In this document: piece after piece, positions 60,706 through 64,000 of the stretch
Layout: every line of letters starts with the position of its first letter
Position numbering within the stretch: position 1 is the stretch's first letter
DNA from: Aurantiochytrium sp. KH105
Lineage: Eukaryota > Sar > Bigyra > Thraustochytrida > Thraustochytriidae
NCBI GenBank assembly: GCA_003116975.1
Contig: BGKB01000074.1
Coordinates: 186,001-250,000, forward strand
Length of the DNA: 64,000 nucleotides
Direction of reading: 5' to 3'
Position numbers and translations under genes: made by a program
Notes under the pieces: model-generated
What the model saw: the letters and a program-made list of their open reading frames with translations, nothing else
Database searches by the model: none
What the model was told of the DNA's origin: nothing

Positions 60706-61596
60706 TTACAGTTCGTCGTGGAAGGAACCCGGAAGACAAGATTTGCCCAGCGCGACCTCGAGGCGTCTGCGCGTTGCAGGGTCGGCTTGCGCTGCGAGCA
60801 AATCTGGGAGCTGACTTGTGACGGAACTGTCGCAAGATGCGCCAAGTTGACGAAGCGTACGCGCTGCTGGGGCATGACCGAGATGAACAGCATGGAGAAG
60901 CGCGGGGAAGCCCGCGCCATCGAGCTGATTTACGTCACCGCCTGAACGCGCGATCGTTTCGATACATTCAGCATCGTTGCGTTGTGCAGCGTAAATAATG
61001 GGCGTCCATCCGTGCGCGTCGAGAGCGGAGGCATCCGCCCCGTGCTCAAGAAGCACCTTGGCGACCTCTGCGTTGCCATTAAGAGCTGCAAGATGGATGG
61101 CCTGACGTCCTGCCGCATCCGTCGCCGTCAGTGAAGCGTTGCCTTCCAAGAGAAGCAACGCGCTCACTGCGTGCTTGTCTTCAACAGGAATCTCTGAGGC
61201 CAAGTGTTGTGGGCAAAGAGCGTGGTTCACCTCATGTTGCCTGCTACAAATGATTGCTAACATGAGTGGAGTCACGCTCTCTTCATGACATCGTGCCTCA
61301 AGATCAGCATCGAGCTCAATTAGCGCTTCGACAACATCCGCGTGTCCCAACGCTGCTGCATATGCCAGCGGGGAGCAAGCGCCGGAACGATATGAGGAGG
61401 CGTTTACAAGTTCGGGATGCTCTGTAAATCTCTCTTGCAGTGCTTCGACCTCAGACCGCTCGATAAGTCGCAAATCTGTACGCGTTAACTGAATAGACGC
61501 ATCAACTGCATTGTCGAGACTTGGCCCAGCGCCGTGAGCTTGCGCCGCCACGGACACAATGGTAGCGATGATCAACGCCAGGTTACCTCGTACCAT
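60706..61596 (-). CDS. Secreted, ER-retained ankyrin-repeat protein (signal peptide and HDEL)
   Basis: The 296-residue protein starts with a clear signal peptide (MVRGNLALIIATIVSVAAQAHGA) and ends with HDEL, the canonical ER-retention signal, so it should reside in the ER lumen. Between lie about five ankyrin-type repeats: CSPLAYAAALGHADVVEALIEL, TPLMLAI..., RQAIHLAALNGNAEVAKVLLEHGAD, WTPIIYAAQRNDAECIETIARSGGD and FPALLHAVHLGHAPAARTLRQLGA. One repeat is stretched by an insert containing cysteines. No catalytic domain is present, so it should be an interaction module, perhaps a chaperone adaptor; that is inference. The ATG at 61596-61594 is immediately before the signal peptide. Head-to-head with the HYDIN-like gene. 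Confidence 0.88.
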   Translation of the reverse strand: MVRGNLALIIATIVSVAAQAHGAGPSLDNAVDASIQLTRTDLRLIERSEVEALQERFTEHPELVNASSYRSGACSPLAYAAALGHADVVEALIELDADLEARCHEESVTPLMLAIICSRQHEVNHALCPQHLASEIPVEDKHAVSALLLLEGNASLTATDAAGRQAIHLAALNGNAEVAKVLLEHGADASALDAHGWTPIIYAAQRNDAECIETIARSGGDVNQLDGAGFPALLHAVHLGHAPAARTLRQLGASCDSSVTSQLPDLLAAQADPATRRRLEVALGKSCLPGSFHDEL

Positions 61597-62189
61597 CGTT
61601 CTCTTTCCCGCCGTCGATTAAACGATCGATTGATCGATCGATTCATTGACTGATTGCTTGCGCGCTTGCTTCGCTGATTGGTTGATCAAATGAGGGCCTC
61701 GTTCTTTGAGCCTCGTCCAAATTTCAATGCTCTTCTTTCCGCTGGATGCTCACGCCAATAATGACTGCAAGCTCAGTTTGTCCGGTAAAGGGGGTATACC
61801 TTAGAAACATTTTGTCTGAAAGCTCAAATGTCTTGTCTAATTCGGTTATTTGAAACGATCGTAATAAACTTCTGATATACCCCCTTTGAAATTGGGTTGT
61901 GCCGAGCTGCGAGTTGACCGTTGATCTCCCACTCTGCTGCACATCGTGCGCGGGTCATCGCAAGGCGAAAGAATAGAGACCAAGGCAAAAAGGTGGGGAA
62001 GGGGGAAAAGCTCGAGGTAGAGAGAGAGAGAGAAAGAGAGAGAAAAGACCGCTTCGCTGTAGCGCCTCGGCGGCAGAGATACGCGCAGAAGCGGAAGTGC
62101 TGATCGCACGCGCGCGACGCTTCGCGTGACGCTAAGCAGCTTGACGATTTCGTGATCGCTCGTGACCCGAAGCATTCGAGGCTCCCGCG
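61597..62189. promoter_or_regulatory. Divergent upstream region of ANK-HDEL and HYDIN-like genes
   Basis: 593 bp with GATCGATT-type short repeats next to the ankyrin gene, a 12-bp inverted repeat pair, and a GA-rich tract (about 62015-62045) near the HYDIN-like start. Confidence 0.5.
61787..61887. repeat. 101-bp element bounded by a 12-bp perfect inverted repeat
   Basis: AAAGGGGGTATA at 61787-61798 and its exact reverse complement TATACCCCCTTT at 61876-61887. No target-site duplication is visible. Confidence 0.6.
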
Positions 62190-64000
62190 ATGGAATCTCG
62201 AGTCGAAGAGCATGAGCGCTCAAAGTCGCACACGGACAAGATGACCACCTCAGGTCTCAAAGAGCAGCAGCGCGTCCATGATGGCGACAGCCGAGAAGAG
62301 CTCGACGCGAACACCTTTGACAGCTTCGCCATCATGAAAAAGCAGAAAGCCGCCAAAAAGGTCAAGCTGCCTCCGCACATCAAATACCCGAGGTACATGT
62401 CTGCCGAGGAGGAGCGCCAGGCACACTTGTACAAGCCTACGCCTAGCATGTTAACCCAAGAGCTCAGCACGGCCTCCAGCGACCAAGGTCTCGGTGGAGG
62501 ACGCAGAAATAGATTTCCAGTACCAGAAATTGTCGAGTTCATCAAAGACCCGAACGCCGAAGGATGTACGGTGCCCCTCGACGAACCAATCTTTCAGCCT
62601 TACCCCCTCCACATGCAGTTTAAGGACTACACCGAGTACGGCGTATACAGACAAACACTCTACTTTCGCAACAACGACAGCGTTCCGCGCCGAATGCGCG
62701 TCGAGGCACTTGATGGGCCAAACTTTTCTGTGCGTCCCAACCCGCGAGCAAATGATAGGATTGCACCCGGTATGGAAGTTAGTTTTGAGGTCACCTTCAA
62801 ACCGCACGGGAAGCGAGACTATAGGGAAAAGCTCGTTTGCGTCACAGAGCGCGAAAAGTTTCTCGTCGAAATCAGCGCTCTCGGGCCTTGGGCCTGCATG
62901 GACTTTCCCGATGAAATCGGATTCGGAACCTGTCCCGTTAACCACGAAAACGAGCGCACCTTTTTGGTTCGCAACATTGGCGAGCGAGACACGCGATTCG
63001 CGCTGCGAGCCACAGAACCCTTTGACGTGCGTCCGCGCGCAGGTTTTCTCGCCATGCATGAATCCGTGCAAGTCACAGTTACATTCAACTCGGACTACTG
63101 CGCCGAGTTCGATGGCGAGATGGAGGTCGCTTACGAAAATGGCCAAGCATCATACGTTCATGTTCACGGATCGACAGAGTCCATCAACGTATCCATTGAC
63201 AAGCCCGTCGCAGAGGTTGACCCCGCGTACATTTCTCTCATGTCCACGTGCACAGTGCTCATTAGCAACGACTCAGACATTCCTGTGGACTTTGAGTGGA
63301 AGTCTTTCGCCACTGCTCTCGAGGATGGTAACGAAAAAACGCGGCTTCTCCAGGAACTTGACCGCCTTGAAGCCATCGAGGCCGCCACAGCAAACCCAAT
63401 TCTTCTCAAGCAAAAGTACAGACATTTGCGACGAGCCGTGGAGGACGACGCAATGCTTTTTGCCGACGAAAACTTTCGTATTGAGCCCCTCACGGGCCAG
63501 GTATGGTCGCACTCCGCAAAGGAAGTCACCATTAGTTTTTCGCCGCTCATCGCAGCCGACTATGCCTCCATCGCTTGCTTAGCCGTCACTGGCCGCGAAA
63601 ATCGCATCCCGCTCAAAATTCTTGGCCAAGGAATTGGCCCAAAAGCTGCCTTCTCGGCAGCCATTGTCGACTTTGGGACCGTCTTCATTGGATCCGAGCA
63701 CACGCATTCCATCGAAATTGAAAATCGCGGTGACATCCGCTGCGAGTATCTACTCGACGCGCCAAGTGAGGATATGGCCAGCGCGCTCACCTTCTCCCCG
63801 AACATGGGCACGCTCGAGGTCGGCGAGACCAAAAAGCTGCAAATTGACTTTTGTTCCGGCAAGCTCGGCGCCTTCTCTGAGATCATCACCTTTTCTATGA
63901 CCGGAAGCAACGATAAGCTCCGTGTGCGTGTCAAGGGCAATGTCGTGGGACCCACATTCGACGTAAACGTTGCCGAGTTCGCTTTTGGCCGCATTGCGTA
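62190..64000 (+). CDS. HYDIN: HYDIN-like axonemal protein with ASH/MSP-type domains (partial)
   Basis: The frame opens at the ATG 62190 and is still open at the window end, 603 codons in, so the 3' part is missing. After a charged N-terminus (KKQKAAKKVKLPPHIKYPRYM, then YKPTPSMLTQELS), it shows repeated immunoglobulin-like ASH/MSP modules, each with the pattern of FGTCPVNHENERTFLVRN and IVDFGTVFIGSEHTHSIEIENRG. HYDIN forms the C2b projection of the ciliary central pair. Other ASH-rich ciliary proteins such as CFAP65 or DLEC1 remain possible because only the N-terminal part is visible. It implies a motile flagellate stage, as in thraustochytrid zoospores. Confidence 0.75.
   Translation, partial: MESRVEEHERSKSHTDKMTTSGLKEQQRVHDGDSREELDANTFDSFAIMKKQKAAKKVKLPPHIKYPRYMSAEEERQAHLYKPTPSMLTQELSTASSDQGLGGGRRNRFPVPEIVEFIKDPNAEGCTVPLDEPIFQPYPLHMQFKDYTEYGVYRQTLYFRNNDSVPRRMRVEALDGPNFSVRPNPRANDRIAPGMEVSFEVTFKPHGKRDYREKLVCVTEREKFLVEISALGPWACMDFPDEIGFGTCPVNHENERTFLVRNIGERDTRFALRATEPFDVRPRAGFLAMHESVQVTVTFNSDYCAEFDGEMEVAYENGQASYVHVHGSTESINVSIDKPVAEVDPAYISLMSTCTVLISNDSDIPVDFEWKSFATALEDGNEKTRLLQELDRLEAIEAATANPILLKQKYRHLRRAVEDDAMLFADENFRIEPLTGQVWSHSAKEVTISFSPLIAADYASIACLAVTGRENRIPLKILGQGIGPKAAFSAAIVDFGTVFIGSEHTHSIEIENRGDIRCEYLLDAPSEDMASALTFSPNMGTLEVGETKKLQIDFCSGKLGAFSEIITFSMTGSNDKLRVRVKGNVVGPTFDVNVAEFAFGRIA

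Overview
This window is nuclear DNA of a GC-rich, intron-poor protist. The gene content fits a flagellated stramenopile, most probably a thraustochytrid (Labyrinthulomycetes): an axonemal HYDIN-like protein, a Skp1-type prolyl hydroxylase/GlcNAc-transferase pair, a Nup188-type nucleoporin, a BIN4-like protein, a Cys/His-repeat protein of the WRKY19-like type, and long coding exons with a few short GT-AG introns (about 78-230 bp). The lineage is inferred from gene content and style; no species marker is present. I see no bacterial operons, CRISPR array, intact transposon, rRNA or tRNA.

Layout. About 22 genes alternate in orientation, giving head-to-head pairs with shared upstream regions (QSOX/KNL1, P4H-Gnt1/BIN4-like, NOP10/UBA5-like, NUP188/HDAC, ZGRF1/SPX-AspA, ANK-HDEL/HYDIN) and tail-to-tail pairs. 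0.5-8.2 kb: QSOX-type sulfhydryl oxidase and a KNL1/Spc7 kinetochore scaffold. 8.5-11.7 kb: NUS1 (two exons) and a single-ORF fusion of a prolyl 4-hydroxylase with a GT60 GlcNAc-transferase. 12.1-15.8 kb: BIN4-like protein, NOP10 (two exons) and a degenerate UBA5-like E1 ending at a 60-bp repeat array. 15.8-17.7 kb: gene-poor, with an assembly gap. 17.7-30.8 kb: a 12-fold CCCH repeat protein, a giant Nup188-SAM-thioesterase-like fusion and an ankyrin-histone deacetylase. 31.5-42.7 kb: MOB1 (three exons), dienoyl-CoA reductase, a membrane-anchored TTL-like protein, an N-myristoylatable CaMK-type kinase and a PEP carboxylase with an N-terminal presequence. 42.7-47.4 kb: low-complexity and AT-richer DNA with one unknown membrane protein and ORF relics. 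47.4-56.6 kb: ARS2/SERRATE, a ZGRF1-type helicase whose first intron carries an uninterrupted (CAG)44 tract, and an SPX-aspartoacylase fusion. 57.4-64 kb: a three-exon conserved ATP-grasp-like protein, a secreted ankyrin protein ending in HDEL, and the 5' part of a HYDIN-like gene cut by the window end.

The genes do not form one pathway; most are housekeeping. The unusual content is fusions and altered active sites: hydroxylase+glycosyltransferase (possible one-polypeptide Skp1 oxygen sensor), SPX+aspartoacylase, Nup188+SAM+thioesterase-like domain with a displaced serine, an ER-retained ankyrin protein, an E1-like protein without E1 residues and a MOB1 lacking most zinc ligands. Five genes (NUS1, NOP10, MOB1, ZGRF1, the ATP-grasp-like gene) were assembled here from exons by matching splice sites, reading phase and family consensus.
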